In this document: one piece after another, positions 23,295 to 30,871 of the stretch
Layout: each line of letters opens with the position of its first letter
Numbering within the stretch: position 1 is the first letter of the stretch
Assembly: GCF_009707125.1 (NCBI RefSeq)
Contig: NZ_WLVL01000038.1
Coordinates: 1-33,369, forward strand
Source of the DNA: Arsenicicoccus cauae
GTDB lineage: Bacteria > Actinomycetota > Actinomycetes > Actinomycetales > Dermatophilaceae
Length of the DNA stretch: 33,369 nt
Direction: 5' to 3'
Notes under the pieces: model-generated
Database searches by the model: none
What the model was told of the DNA's origin: nothing
The model's input: only the letters and a program-made list of their open reading frames with translations
Translations under genes and position numbers: made by a program

Positions 23295-24017
23295 ATGCCC
23301 GTCGTCGCTGAACACCCTGACACCACCGGAGCCTCCCGCGCCGCGTCCTCGCCGAGCGTCGCGCAGCGGCCGGTGGAGGCCTTGCGCCAGGTCAAGCCCA
23401 AGCTGCGCGGGTGGCTGCACGCCGGCATGACCCCCGTGATCTTCTTCGCCGGGCTGGTGCTGTGCGTGTTCGCGCCGACGCTGACGGGGCGCATCGGCAG
23501 CGCGGTCTATCTCGTGGCGGCCCTGATGCTGTTCGGGACGAGCGCGACCTACCACCGGGGCAGGTGGAACGACAAGGTCTACGCGGTGTTCCGGCGGTGG
23601 GACCACGCCAACATCTATGTCTTCATCGCGGGCAGCTACACGCCGCTCGCGCTGCTGCTGCTCGAGGGCCGGTCCCGGGTGATCCTGCTGACGCTGATCT
23701 GGTCGTGCGCGCTCGCCGGCGTGTTGTTCCGGACGCTGTGGATCGAGGCGCCGCGGTGGCTCTACACCCTGCTGTACGTCGCGATGGGGTGGGCCGCGGT
23801 CGGGTGGCTGACGCAGTTCTGGGCCGCAGGTGGAGCGGTGACCGTGATCCTGATCGCGGTGGGCGGGCTGCTCTACACCGGTGGCGCGGTCTGCTACGGC
23901 CTCAAGCGGCCCAACCCCTCGCCGACCTGGTTCGGCTTTCACGAGGTGTTTCACGCCTGCACGATCCTGGCGGCGATCGTGCACTACGTCGCGATCGCCT
24001 GGGTCGTCTTCAGCTGA
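23295..24017 (+). CDS. Hemolysin III / PAQR-family membrane protein
   Basis: A 240-residue seven-helix membrane protein of the HlyIII/YqfA (PAQR) family. After a 35-residue hydrophilic N-terminus come seven hydrophobic segments. The conserved zinc-site residues of the family are visible: SATYHRG, DHANIYVFIAGSYTP, and HEVFHACTILAAIVHY near the C-terminus. PAQR proteins are related to adiponectin receptors and ceramidases; bacterial members affect membrane lipid homeostasis, and true haemolysis is not generally their role. ATG 23295 follows TAACGT by 6 nt. The gene appears monocistronic. Confidence 0.9.
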   Translation: MPVVAEHPDTTGASRAASSPSVAQRPVEALRQVKPKLRGWLHAGMTPVIFFAGLVLCVFAPTLTGRIGSAVYLVAALMLFGTSATYHRGRWNDKVYAVFRRWDHANIYVFIAGSYTPLALLLLEGRSRVILLTLIWSCALAGVLFRTLWIEAPRWLYTLLYVAMGWAAVGWLTQFWAAGGAVTVILIAVGGLLYTGGAVCYGLKRPNPSPTWFGFHEVFHACTILAAIVHYVAIAWVVFS

Positions 24018-24065
24018 ACGCAGCGCGGCCGGACGCCGCCAGCACCCCACCCCACCCCCTCCATC

Positions 24066-24227
24066 CTCAGTCCCGAGGTCGCGCTGGAGGCGGTCGATCC
24101 TGACGGGGTCGTCGCGGAGAGCCCGCGCCTCGACGGGCGGCAGGCGGTCGTCATACGGCCCGATGCGCACATCGCCGCGACGCCGGCAGAGGTGGGTGCC
24201 GCGGTCCGGCGCGTCCTGCGCCGCTGA
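24066..24227 (+). pseudogene. C-terminal remnant of a class A flavoprotein monooxygenase
   Basis: In the frame ending with TGA at 24225-24227 the sequence reads EVALEAVDPDGVVAESP, then QAVVIRPDAHIAATPAE and VGAAVRRVLRR. The VIRPDxHIA segment resembles the C-terminal VRPDGHVAW motif of FAD-dependent aromatic hydroxylases (PheA/TfdB-like). No upstream portion of such an enzyme is present: the preceding bases are the end of the HlyIII gene and a C-rich stretch. It is probably a deletion remnant. A small independent gene cannot be excluded, but no start codon or ribosome site is evident. Confidence 0.5.
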
Positions 24228-24246
24228 CCTGCGCGTGCCGCTCGCC

Positions 24247-24636
24247 TCAGGGGTGCGGCAGGAGCATCGTCACCGTCAGCGTCGTCGGCTCCAGCGCGCG
24301 GACCGCGTGTCGCAGCATCGGCGTCAGGTGCAGCAGCGCCCCCGGCGCGAGCTCGACGGTGCGGTCCGGCAGCTCGAAGCTCACCCGCCCGCGGATCACC
24401 TGGATCAGCACGGGATGTCGCGCGGCGTGCTCTGTGAGCTGGTCGCCCTCGGCGAACTCGAAGGCCACCACCTTGGCGCTGTCGTTGTCGACGACCGCGG
24501 TCGCACCGGGCCGCCCTCCCCGGGACTCAGCGCGCCCGCACACCTGCTCGACCAGCGTCGACGTGCCCTCGGTCGTGCCAGGCCTGCGGTCCGGGCCGTC
24601 GCCCTGCTGGACGTGGCCCTCGGTCGGGTCGCTCAT
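24247..24636 (-). CDS. Small cupin-domain protein
   Basis: A 129-residue protein with a single cupin beta-barrel in its second half: FEFAEGDQLTEHAARHPVLIQVIRGRVSF and then LAPGALLHLTPMLRHAVRALEP. The first motif has two histidines, and the second has PGA...HAV, so a metal site is plausible. The first 30 residues are hydrophilic and Gly/Glu/Asp-rich. Similar small cupins are often annotated as helper or sensor proteins, sometimes acting in redox or quercetinase-like chemistry; no substrate is inferred. ATG 24636 has GGAG 6 nt upstream, which fixes the start; the open frame extends much further upstream only as antisense of the VOC gene. Confidence 0.82.
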   Translation of the reverse strand: MSDPTEGHVQQGDGPDRRPGTTEGTSTLVEQVCGRAESRGGRPGATAVVDNDSAKVVAFEFAEGDQLTEHAARHPVLIQVIRGRVSFELPDRTVELAPGALLHLTPMLRHAVRALEPTTLTVTMLLPHP

Positions 24637-24825
24637 GGCGTGCTCCTCTCGTCGGTGCAGCCATCCTCGCAGCCGTGCGCGCTCTGCGACCGGGCGCCCG
24701 TGAGAGGGCGAGAGTGGCACCACGAATGCGCCTGGGAGGCCTATCTCTGCCCACTCATCTGGGCGTCCGGCGGTACCCACGTGATCCGGTCGGGCTCGCC
24801 CACCCGTCCGCCCTTCCCGCTCCAC

Positions 24826-24831
24826 TACGGT
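24826..24831 (+). promoter_or_regulatory. -10 element for the single-domain VOC gene
   Basis: TACGGT, 6 nt before ATG 24838. Confidence 0.45.
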
Positions 24832-24837
24832 CGAGAC

Positions 24838-25236
24838 ATGTACCGGACGCCGATGATCGCGCTGTACACCGACGATCTCCCCCGCCTCACGTCGTTCTAC
24901 GAGGGGCTCGACTTCCACGTGACCTCTCGAAGCCCCTCCCACGGAGACCCCGTGCACGTGGAGCTGACGCTGGACAGGTTCACGATCGGGATCTCCACCG
25001 TCACCGCCGCCCGGGAGGACCACGGTCTGGACCCACAGCTCGGCGGTCGGCCCGTGGAGATCGTGCTCTACTGCGACGACGTCGACGGCGAGGTCGTCCG
25101 GCTGACCGCGGGAGGCGCTCCGCTGCTGTCCGAGCCGCATCCCTTCCAGGGTGGGCGGACCCGCGTGGCCTGGGTAGCAGACCCCGACGGCAACCCCGTC
25201 CACCTCGTGCAGGTCACGGCCGACAAGCACCTCTGA
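24838..25236 (+). CDS. Single-domain VOC-family protein
   Basis: A 132-residue glyoxalase/bleomycin-resistance/dioxygenase (VOC) protein. Two beta-alpha-beta-beta-beta repeats are visible: MIALYTDDLPRLTSFYEGL through HVELTLDRFTIGIS, then PVEIVLYCDDVDGEVVRL through AWVADPDGNPVHLVQV. Candidate metal ligands are the His in HVEL and the Glu in PVEI, with the DPDGN turn near the C-terminus typical of the fold. It probably works as a homodimer. The substrate is unknown. TACGGT lies 6 nt before the ATG. It converges on the GH13 gene; only a weak hairpin (TGGGC and GCCCA, about 25255-25265) lies between them. Confidence 0.82.
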   Translation: MYRTPMIALYTDDLPRLTSFYEGLDFHVTSRSPSHGDPVHVELTLDRFTIGISTVTAAREDHGLDPQLGGRPVEIVLYCDDVDGEVVRLTAGGAPLLSEPHPFQGGRTRVAWVADPDGNPVHLVQVTADKHL

Positions 25237-25327
25237 CGGCGTCCGCTGGCTCCTGGGCTCAGGCCCAAGACGTCCACAGAGCCTGACGGCCGCGTGGGGT
25301 GGCCGCGGACGCGCCGGGAGCGGGTGG

Positions 25328-26599
25328 TCAGCGGGCGGGCCAGGTGAAGGCGGTCGCGCTGGACGTCTCGACCTGCACCCGCGGCTCGCCCGACACCTCC
25401 AGCGTGACCCGTATGACGGCAGCGGGGTCACACTCCTCGGGGGCGCCGGCAGCGGGGCGCGACTCGTAGACGAAGCGCTCGTTGCCGAGCTCCACCACCC
25501 GCGTGCGCGCACGGACGAGCCAGGGGTGCTGGCGCCGCACCGCGATCAGCCCCTGGTGCACGTGAAACATCCACTCCCCCAAGGTGCTCAGCTCGGCGGG
25601 GGTCGCGGGCAGCGGAGGTCGGACGGCGTCGTCGCCGCCCTCGCGGTCCTCCTTGACGCCCTCGAAGGCCTGCTCGTCGCCGTAGTAGAGCGAGGGCGTG
25701 CCGCCCACCGTGAGCAGGCAGGCCACCGCGAGCACCGCCGCCGCCGGGCCGACGCGGGAGGCGATGCGGGTGACGTCGTGGTTGCCGACGAAGGTCATCG
25801 GCACGAACGTGTCGAGCAGGGCGCCGTGCCGCTCGAGGGCGTGCGACAGCTCGTAGAAGTTCTTGTCGTGGAGCGAGGACCAGAGGGCCTTCCACAGCTC
25901 GTACTGCGTGACGGAGTCCAGCGTCGACTCACGCACGATCGCGGCGTAGTCGCCGTGGATCACCTCCCCGACGAAGGTCGCCTCCGGGAACTCCGCCCGC
26001 ACGCGCGGCAGCACCCGCGCCCAGAACGCCGGGTCGACGGCGTATGCCGCGTCCAGCCGCCACCCGTCGATGCCCCGACGCAGCCAGTGCAGCATGACCT
26101 CGACGACCAGATCGACGACCTCGTCGCGGGTGTGGTCGAGCGCGACGAGGGACCCGTGCCCCTCGAAGACGTCCGGGCGGGGCCCGCCGTCGGCGTCCCA
26201 GTCGATGCGGAAGTACCTGGCGGCGTGCGACTCTCGGCCGCCGGCGAGAGCCTGCTGGTAGAGGGGGTGCTCGAGCCCGACGTGGTTGAAGACGCCGTCG
26301 AGCATCACCCGCAGGCCCCGGTCGTGGCAGCGCCGCACCAGCTCGTCGAAGTCTCCGTCGTCGCCGAGCCGCGGGTCGATCCGGACGTGGTCGACGGTGT
26401 CGTAGCCGTGCGTGGTCGACGCGAAGACCGGGCCGAGCTGGAGCCCGTTGACGCCCAGCGCGATCGCGTAGTCCAGCCATCCGTCCAGGCGCCGCAGCGG
26501 GTGGGCGACCAGGCTCTCGTCATACGGATCCCTGATGGGCGCACCGACGGCGCCCAGCGGATAGACGTGCCACCAGATGACGTGCTCGGTCCAGGCCAT
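25328..26599 (-). CDS. GH13-family glycosyl hydrolase (alpha-amylase type)
   Basis: A 423-residue alpha-amylase-superfamily enzyme acting on alpha-glucans or alpha-glucosides, without signal peptide, so probably cytoplasmic. The four conserved regions are present: DGVFNHVG (region I), GWRLDAAYAVD with the nucleophile Asp (II), TFVGEVIHGDY with the acid/base Glu (III) and FVGNHDVTRI with the transition-state Asp (IV). At the N-terminus IWWHVYPLGAVG and LGVNGLQLGPVF are typical. It is shorter than maltogenic amylases and lacks an obvious N-terminal carbohydrate-binding module. ATG 26599 has CAGACT 7 nt upstream; the open frame extends to 26662 through the palindrome and is not used. A role in trehalose or glycogen metabolism is possible but cannot be chosen. 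Confidence 0.9.
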   Translation of the reverse strand: MAWTEHVIWWHVYPLGAVGAPIRDPYDESLVAHPLRRLDGWLDYAIALGVNGLQLGPVFASTTHGYDTVDHVRIDPRLGDDGDFDELVRRCHDRGLRVMLDGVFNHVGLEHPLYQQALAGGRESHAARYFRIDWDADGGPRPDVFEGHGSLVALDHTRDEVVDLVVEVMLHWLRRGIDGWRLDAAYAVDPAFWARVLPRVRAEFPEATFVGEVIHGDYAAIVRESTLDSVTQYELWKALWSSLHDKNFYELSHALERHGALLDTFVPMTFVGNHDVTRIASRVGPAAAVLAVACLLTVGGTPSLYYGDEQAFEGVKEDREGGDDAVRPPLPATPAELSTLGEWMFHVHQGLIAVRRQHPWLVRARTRVVELGNERFVYESRPAAGAPEECDPAAVIRVTLEVSGEPRVQVETSSATAFTWPAR

Positions 26600-26627
26600 G
26601 CCCCCGAGTCTGCCGCACCCCCGCACC

Positions 26628-26678
26628 CGCAACGGGGACGTTCGTGCCCGGAAACCGATCACGAACGTCCCCGTTGCG
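26628..26678 (-). terminator. 19-bp perfect palindromic terminator of the MarR gene
   Basis: Arms at 26628-26646 and 26660-26678 pair perfectly over 19 bp with a 13-nt loop. It lies 15 nt after the minus-strand MarR stop and just upstream of the GH13 promoter. Confidence 0.75.
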
Positions 26679-26692
26679 CCGAGGAGGGGCGG

Positions 26693-27208
26693 TCAGTGGC
26701 GCAGCCGCGGGGACAGGTCGTCGCGGGACCCCACGAGCTTGTCGAGCAGGGTCACCAGCAGGTGCCGCTCGAGCGGGGTGAGCGCTGCCGCCCAGGCCTG
26801 CTCGCGCTCGTGCTGCGTGGCAAAGAGGGCGCGGATCTCCTCCACCCCGCGTGGCGTCAGCCCGAGCCGGACGGAGCGGCCGTCGTGGGGGGCGGGCTCG
26901 CGGCATACGAGACCGTCGTCGACCAGGCCGCCGGTGAGGTTGGAGACGGCCGCGCGGGTGAGGCCGGTGAGCTCCGCGACCCGCTTGGGCTCCATCGCGC
27001 CGGCCAGCCACAGGACGTAGAGGATGCGGAAGGCCGACCACGACCGGCCCGCCGGCCGGTGCACCGACGCCTCGAGGTCGTAGGTGACGATCCCGGACGC
27101 GCGGTTGAGCGTGAGCAACAGCTCGGTGGCCCCGGGGTCGGCGTAGCCCGCGTCGGTGAGACGGGACCGCGCCTCGCGCACGAAGGACCAGAAGTCCAGC
27201 TCGCTCAT
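26693..27208 (-). CDS. MarR-family transcriptional regulator
   Basis: A 171-residue winged-helix regulator. The core runs WSAFRILYVLWLAGAMEPKRVAELTGLTRAAVSNLTGGLVDDGLVCREPAPHDGRSVRLGLT when read in pieces: the recognition helix is LTRAAVSNLTGGL and the wing is EPAPHDGRSVRLGL. Flanking helices at both ends form the dimer interface. MarR proteins usually repress and are released by phenolic ligands. Divergent placement from hmgA, with a palindrome between them, suggests control of homogentisate catabolism, perhaps with homogentisate or a related aromatic as effector (inference). ATG 27208 has AGGGGG a few nt upstream; minus-strand TACTAT (27251-27256) is a plausible -10. Confidence 0.88.
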   Translation of the reverse strand: MSELDFWSFVREARSRLTDAGYADPGATELLLTLNRASGIVTYDLEASVHRPAGRSWSAFRILYVLWLAGAMEPKRVAELTGLTRAAVSNLTGGLVDDGLVCREPAPHDGRSVRLGLTPRGVEEIRALFATQHEREQAWAAALTPLERHLLVTLLDKLVGSRDDLSPRLRH

Positions 27209-27250
27209 GGCACCCCCTGGCGTCTGTCGGACCCGTCCGCTACAGTCCAG

Positions 27251-27266
27251 ATAGTACATCGATGTA
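27251..27266. promoter_or_regulatory. Operator/promoter between marR and hmgA
   Basis: TACATCGATGTA at 27255-27266 is a perfect 12-bp palindrome of MarR-operator size. It abuts a minus-strand -10-like TACTAT (27251-27256) for the marR gene and lies 27 nt before the hmgA ATG. Binding here could control both divergent genes. Confidence 0.6.
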
Positions 27267-27292
27267 TCAGTGGTGCGAGAGACGAGGGCGTC

Positions 27293-28492
27293 ATGGCTCA
27301 CTACCGCAGCGCGGGCACCATCCCGCCCAAGCGGCACACGCAGCACCGCACCCCTGAGGGTGACCTCTACTACGAGGAGCTCATGGGCGAGGAGGGGTTC
27401 AGCTCGGACTCGAGCCTGCTCTACCACCGCTACATCCCCAGCGCGATCGTCGACGTCCGCCCCTGGGAGCTGCCCGACCAGACGCTCACGCCCAACGACC
27501 CGCTGCTGCCGCGCCACCTGCGGACCCACGCCCTCGGTGCCGACGGGCGGGACGTGGTGACGGGGCGGCGGCTGCTGCTCGGCAACGGCGACGTGCGGCT
27601 CGGCTATGTCGCCGCGACCGAGGCCAGCCCGCTCTACAAGAACGCCGTCGGCGACGAGTGCTGCTACGTCGAGTCCGGGACGGCCACGCTGGAGACCCAG
27701 CTCGGCCACGTCGACGTCCACCAGGGCGACTACGTGATGATCCCGCGCGCGGTGATCCACCGGTGGGTGCCCACGGGCGACGAGCCGGTCCGCGTCTACG
27801 TCATCGAGGCCAACAGCCACATCAACCCGCCGCGCGGCTACCTGTCCAAGCACGGCCAGCTGCTCGAGCACGCGCCCTACTGCGAGCGCGACTTCCGTCA
27901 CGTCGGCGAGCCGCAGCTGGTCGACGAGCAGGACGTCGAGGTCTACATCAAGCACCGCGGGCGCGGACCGTCGGGCCTGGACGGCACGATCCACGTCCAG
28001 CCGCAGCACCCCTTCGACGTGGTCGGGTGGGACGGCTGCCTCTACCCCTACGTCTTCAACATCGGCGACTTCGAGCCGATCACCGGGCGGGTCCACCAGC
28101 CGCCGCCCGCCCACCTGGTGTGGGAGGGGCACAACTTCGTGGTCTGCAACTTCGTGCCGCGCAAGGTCGACTACCACCCGCTCGCGATCCCGGTGCCCTA
28201 CTACCACTCCAACGTCGACAGCGACGAGGTCATGTTCTTCTGCGGCGGCGACTACGAGGCGCGCAAGGGCTCCGGCATCGGGCAGGGCTCGATCTCGCTG
28301 CACCCGGCAGGTCACGCCCACGGGCCGCAGCCGGGCGCCTACGAGCGGTCCATCGGGGCGGAGTTCTTCGACGAGCTGGCGGTCATGGTGGACACCTTCC
28401 GGCCGCTGGACCTCGGCGAGGGCGCGCTGGCGACCGAGGACGACCGCTACCCCTACAGCTGGTCGGGCGGGCGCCGGCTGGGTCAGGGATGA
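27293..28492 (+). CDS. hmgA: Homogentisate 1,2-dioxygenase
   Basis: A 399-residue Fe(II)-dependent ring-opening dioxygenase that converts homogentisate to maleylacetoacetate in tyrosine and phenylalanine degradation. The two-cupin HmgA fold is recognisable. The iron site is spread over PVPYYHSNVDSDEVMFF (His and Glu) and SLHPAGHAHGPQPG (second His). Upstream, RGYLSKHGQLLEHAPYCERDF and YIKHRGRGPSGLDG are family-typical. The length fits short bacterial HmgA forms. It starts at ATG 27293 just after the MarR operator and is followed by an unknown gene overlapping as ATGA and then by fahA, forming one operon. Regulation by the divergent MarR protein is likely. Confidence 0.93.
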   Translation: MAHYRSAGTIPPKRHTQHRTPEGDLYYEELMGEEGFSSDSSLLYHRYIPSAIVDVRPWELPDQTLTPNDPLLPRHLRTHALGADGRDVVTGRRLLLGNGDVRLGYVAATEASPLYKNAVGDECCYVESGTATLETQLGHVDVHQGDYVMIPRAVIHRWVPTGDEPVRVYVIEANSHINPPRGYLSKHGQLLEHAPYCERDFRHVGEPQLVDEQDVEVYIKHRGRGPSGLDGTIHVQPQHPFDVVGWDGCLYPYVFNIGDFEPITGRVHQPPPAHLVWEGHNFVVCNFVPRKVDYHPLAIPVPYYHSNVDSDEVMFFCGGDYEARKGSGIGQGSISLHPAGHAHGPQPGAYERSIGAEFFDELAVMVDTFRPLDLGEGALATEDDRYPYSWSGGRRLGQG

Positions 28493-29445
28493 TCAGCCGT
28501 ATGACGGACGCAACCGACGCACCCGGGGCCCCCGCACCGCTCGCGACCCAGCCGCTCGTGGCGGCGCTGGTCGACGACGCCGGCCTCTTCCCACCCACCG
28601 CCCTCGCGATGGACGACGCCGTCGCCCGTCACCGGGCCGACCTGGACGCCGCCCACCCGGTGCACACCGGCCGGTTCCTGTGCCCCGCCAGCCGGCTCGA
28701 CGAGCTGCGCCAGGCGCTGCGCGAGGGGGAGACCGTCGACGTCGGGGTGATCCTCGACGAGCCCCTGGCCTCGCTGCCCGGCCTCGCCAGCTCCCTGCTC
28801 GGCGACCCACGCCTGCACCTGGGCGCCGTCGAGCTGCGGCTGCCCCTGGACCAGCCGCTCGACGAGGCGGTGGCCGCGGTCGTGGCGGCGACCAGCGCCC
28901 TGCCCGACGCCGTGACGGCCTACGTCGAGATCCCCCTCGCCCGGGCCGACGAGGGTGAGACCCGGGCCGCGCTGACCTCGGTGCACGACGCCGGGCTCGG
29001 CGCCAAGGTCCGCTGCGGCGGCGTCACACCCGACCTCTTCCCGAGCGTCGACCAGCTCGCCGACCTCCTCGCTGCCGCGGGCGAGCTCGGCGCGCGGTTC
29101 AAGTGCACGGCCGGCCTGCACCACGCCGTGCGCTACACCGCCGACCGGACGGGTTTCGAGCACCACGGCGTCCTCAACATCCTCGTGGCGCTCCTGCGGG
29201 CGGTGGCCGGGGCCGACCGCCAGCAGGTCGTGGAGGCGCTCGCCAGCACCGACGGCCCGGCCCTCGCGGCCGAGGCGCTCGCCGCGGCGGACGACGAGCA
29301 GCGGCGGGTGCGAGCAGGACTCGTGGCCTACGGCTCCTGCAGCACGGGCACGCCCGTCGAGGACCTCGCCGCCCTGGGCCTCACCTCGCGCGTCGAGGTG
29401 CTCGAGCGGCGCGACCCCACCCAGCAGGTCGACCAGCAGCAGTAG
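28489..29445 (+). CDS. Unknown protein of the homogentisate operon, candidate isomerase
   Basis: A 318-residue cytoplasmic protein without an assigned family known to me. It starts at ATG 28489, overlapping the hmgA stop as ATGA; an in-frame ATG at 28501 is the alternative. Alternating hydrophobic strands and helices suggest an alpha/beta, possibly TIM-barrel, fold: VDDAGLFPPTALAMDDAV, GRFLCPASRLDELRQAL, TAYVEIPLARADEGE, GLGAKVRCGGVTPDLFPS, ARFKCTAGLHHAVRY and FEHHGVLNILVALL. The TAGLHH and HHG segments offer conserved-looking histidines. HmgA makes maleylacetoacetate and FahA needs fumarylacetoacetate; no recognised maleylacetoacetate isomerase is encoded nearby, so this gene may supply that step without glutathione. 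That is inference from position alone. Confidence 0.75.
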   Translation: MISRMTDATDAPGAPAPLATQPLVAALVDDAGLFPPTALAMDDAVARHRADLDAAHPVHTGRFLCPASRLDELRQALREGETVDVGVILDEPLASLPGLASSLLGDPRLHLGAVELRLPLDQPLDEAVAAVVAATSALPDAVTAYVEIPLARADEGETRAALTSVHDAGLGAKVRCGGVTPDLFPSVDQLADLLAAAGELGARFKCTAGLHHAVRYTADRTGFEHHGVLNILVALLRAVAGADRQQVVEALASTDGPALAAEALAAADDEQRRVRAGLVAYGSCSTGTPVEDLAALGLTSRVEVLERRDPTQQVDQQQ

Positions 29446-29511
29446 GCCCTCGCTGACCGCACCGCCGCACCGCCGCGCCACCTCATCACCTCATCACGAC
29501 AAGGAGCACCC

Positions 29512-30726
29512 GTGACGACCACCTGGGTCGAGATCCTGCAGGACAGCCCGTTCGGCCTGGACGCCCTGCCCTATGGGTCCATGGACACCGGCGACGACTT
29601 CGCCCACCTCGGGGTGCGCATCGGTGACCAGGCCCTCGACCTCACGGAGGCCGCGCCCGAGCTGCCCGGCGAGTGGTCCGACGTCGTCGAGGAGGGCAAC
29701 CTCGACGTCCTGCTCGCGGCGGGACCGGAGGCGTGGGCGCGGCTGCGCAGCGACGTCCAGACGTGGCTGCGCGACGAGAGCTACCGCCCCCTCGTCGAGC
29801 CGTCCCTGGTGGACCTCGCCGACGTGACGATGCTGATGCCGTTCACGGTGGGTGACTACGTCGACTTCTACGCCTCGGAGAACCACGCGTCCAACATCGG
29901 CCGGATCTTTCGCCCCGACTCCGAGCCGCTCACGCCCAACTGGAAGCACCTGCCGATCGGCTACCACGGCCGCTCCCAGACCGTGATCGTGTCGGGCTCG
30001 GATGTCCCACGCCCGCAGGGCCAGCGGCGGACGCCCGACGGCGACGTCGTCTTCGGCCCGTCGGTCCGTCTCGACATCGAGGCCGAGCTGGGCTTCGTGG
30101 TCGGCGTGGGGTCAGAGCGCGGATCCTCCGTCGCCGTGAGCGAGTTCGACCAGCACGTCTTCGGCGTGACTCTCACCAACGACTGGTCCGCCCGCGACAT
30201 CCAGGCGTGGGAGTACGTCCCCCTCGGCCCCTTCCTCGGCAAGTCCTTCGCCACGTCGATCAGCGGCTGGGTGCTGCCGCTCGCGGCCCTGCAGGACGCT
30301 CGGATCGAGCCGCCGGCCCGCGACGTGCCGCTGCAGGACTACCTGCAGGACGTCGACGGCGAGCCCTGGGGACTGGACATCGAGCTCGAGGTGCAGCTCA
30401 ACGGCGAGGTCGTCTCCCGGCCGCCCTACGCCCAGTTGTACTGGACCCCCGCCCAGATGCTCGCCCACACCACCATCAACGGCGCGTCCGTGAGCACCGG
30501 CGACTTCTACGCCTCCGGGACCATCTCCGGCACCGAGGTCGACCAGCGCGGGGCGTTCATCGAGATGACCTGGGGCGGGCGCGATCCGATCACCCTGTCC
30601 GATGGCTCCACGAGGACGTTCCTCGAGGACGGCGACGAGGTCGTGCTGGCGGCCACCGCTCGCGGACGCGACGGCCGCCGCATCGGCCTCGGCGAGTGCC
30701 GCGGGCGGATCACCCCCGCCCGCTGA
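29512..30726 (+). CDS. fahA: Fumarylacetoacetase
   Basis: A 404-residue FAH-family hydrolase that cleaves fumarylacetoacetate to fumarate and acetoacetate, the last step of tyrosine degradation. The N-terminal SH3-like domain is followed by the catalytic mixed beta-roll: VGDYVDFYASENHASNIG, WKHLPIGYHGRSQTVIVSG, DIEAELGFVVGVG, LTNDWSARDIQAWEYVPLGPFLGKSF (read in part) and EMTWGGRDPITL. The acidic metal ligands of the family lie in DFYAS, DIEAELGF and NDWSARD. Length matches the full-length FahA class instead of the short FAHD1 class. GTG 29512 has AAGGAG 5 nt upstream, a strong ribosome site, 66 nt after the preceding stop. Confidence 0.93.
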   Translation: MTTTWVEILQDSPFGLDALPYGSMDTGDDFAHLGVRIGDQALDLTEAAPELPGEWSDVVEEGNLDVLLAAGPEAWARLRSDVQTWLRDESYRPLVEPSLVDLADVTMLMPFTVGDYVDFYASENHASNIGRIFRPDSEPLTPNWKHLPIGYHGRSQTVIVSGSDVPRPQGQRRTPDGDVVFGPSVRLDIEAELGFVVGVGSERGSSVAVSEFDQHVFGVTLTNDWSARDIQAWEYVPLGPFLGKSFATSISGWVLPLAALQDARIEPPARDVPLQDYLQDVDGEPWGLDIELEVQLNGEVVSRPPYAQLYWTPAQMLAHTTINGASVSTGDFYASGTISGTEVDQRGAFIEMTWGGRDPITLSDGSTRTFLEDGDEVVLAATARGRDGRRIGLGECRGRITPAR

Positions 30727-30755
30727 CCGGCAGACCTCGCCCACCGGCGACCGGC

Positions 30756-30812
30756 CGTATGCCGCAACCGCCCGTCCGCCTCCACCGGCCGAGGCGGGCG
30801 GGTCGGCATACG
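30756..30812 (+). terminator. Imperfect hairpin after fahA
   Basis: Left arm 30756-30782 and right arm 30791-30812 pair over about 20 bases with two bulges around an 8-nt loop. Both ends carry the local GTATGCC/GGCATAC motif. It probably terminates the hmgA-fahA transcript, although the symporter gene follows 60 nt later. Confidence 0.6.
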
Positions 30813-30871
30813 CTGTCCTCCATCGACGGCCCGGCCGCGGCCCCCACCTGACCCCCACGAACGGACCATCC

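Noticed and set aside
24675-24837. In-frame stretch before the VOC gene encoding C-x2-C and HH-x2-C (CALCDRAP, WHHECAW), suggestive of a zinc or HNH motif
   Set aside because: There is no start codon or ribosome site, it is short, and the VOC start at 24838 has its own -10 element. The pattern is probably chance, though a remnant is not excluded.
25255-25306. Possible terminator between the VOC and GH13 genes
   Set aside because: The GGCCGCG copies are direct, not inverted, and only a 5-bp stem (TGGGC/GCCCA) is present.
25526-27292. A 589-codon in-frame extension upstream of hmgA
   Set aside because: It is antisense to the GH13 and MarR genes. HmgA homology begins at 27293, and the promoter/operator lies immediately upstream.
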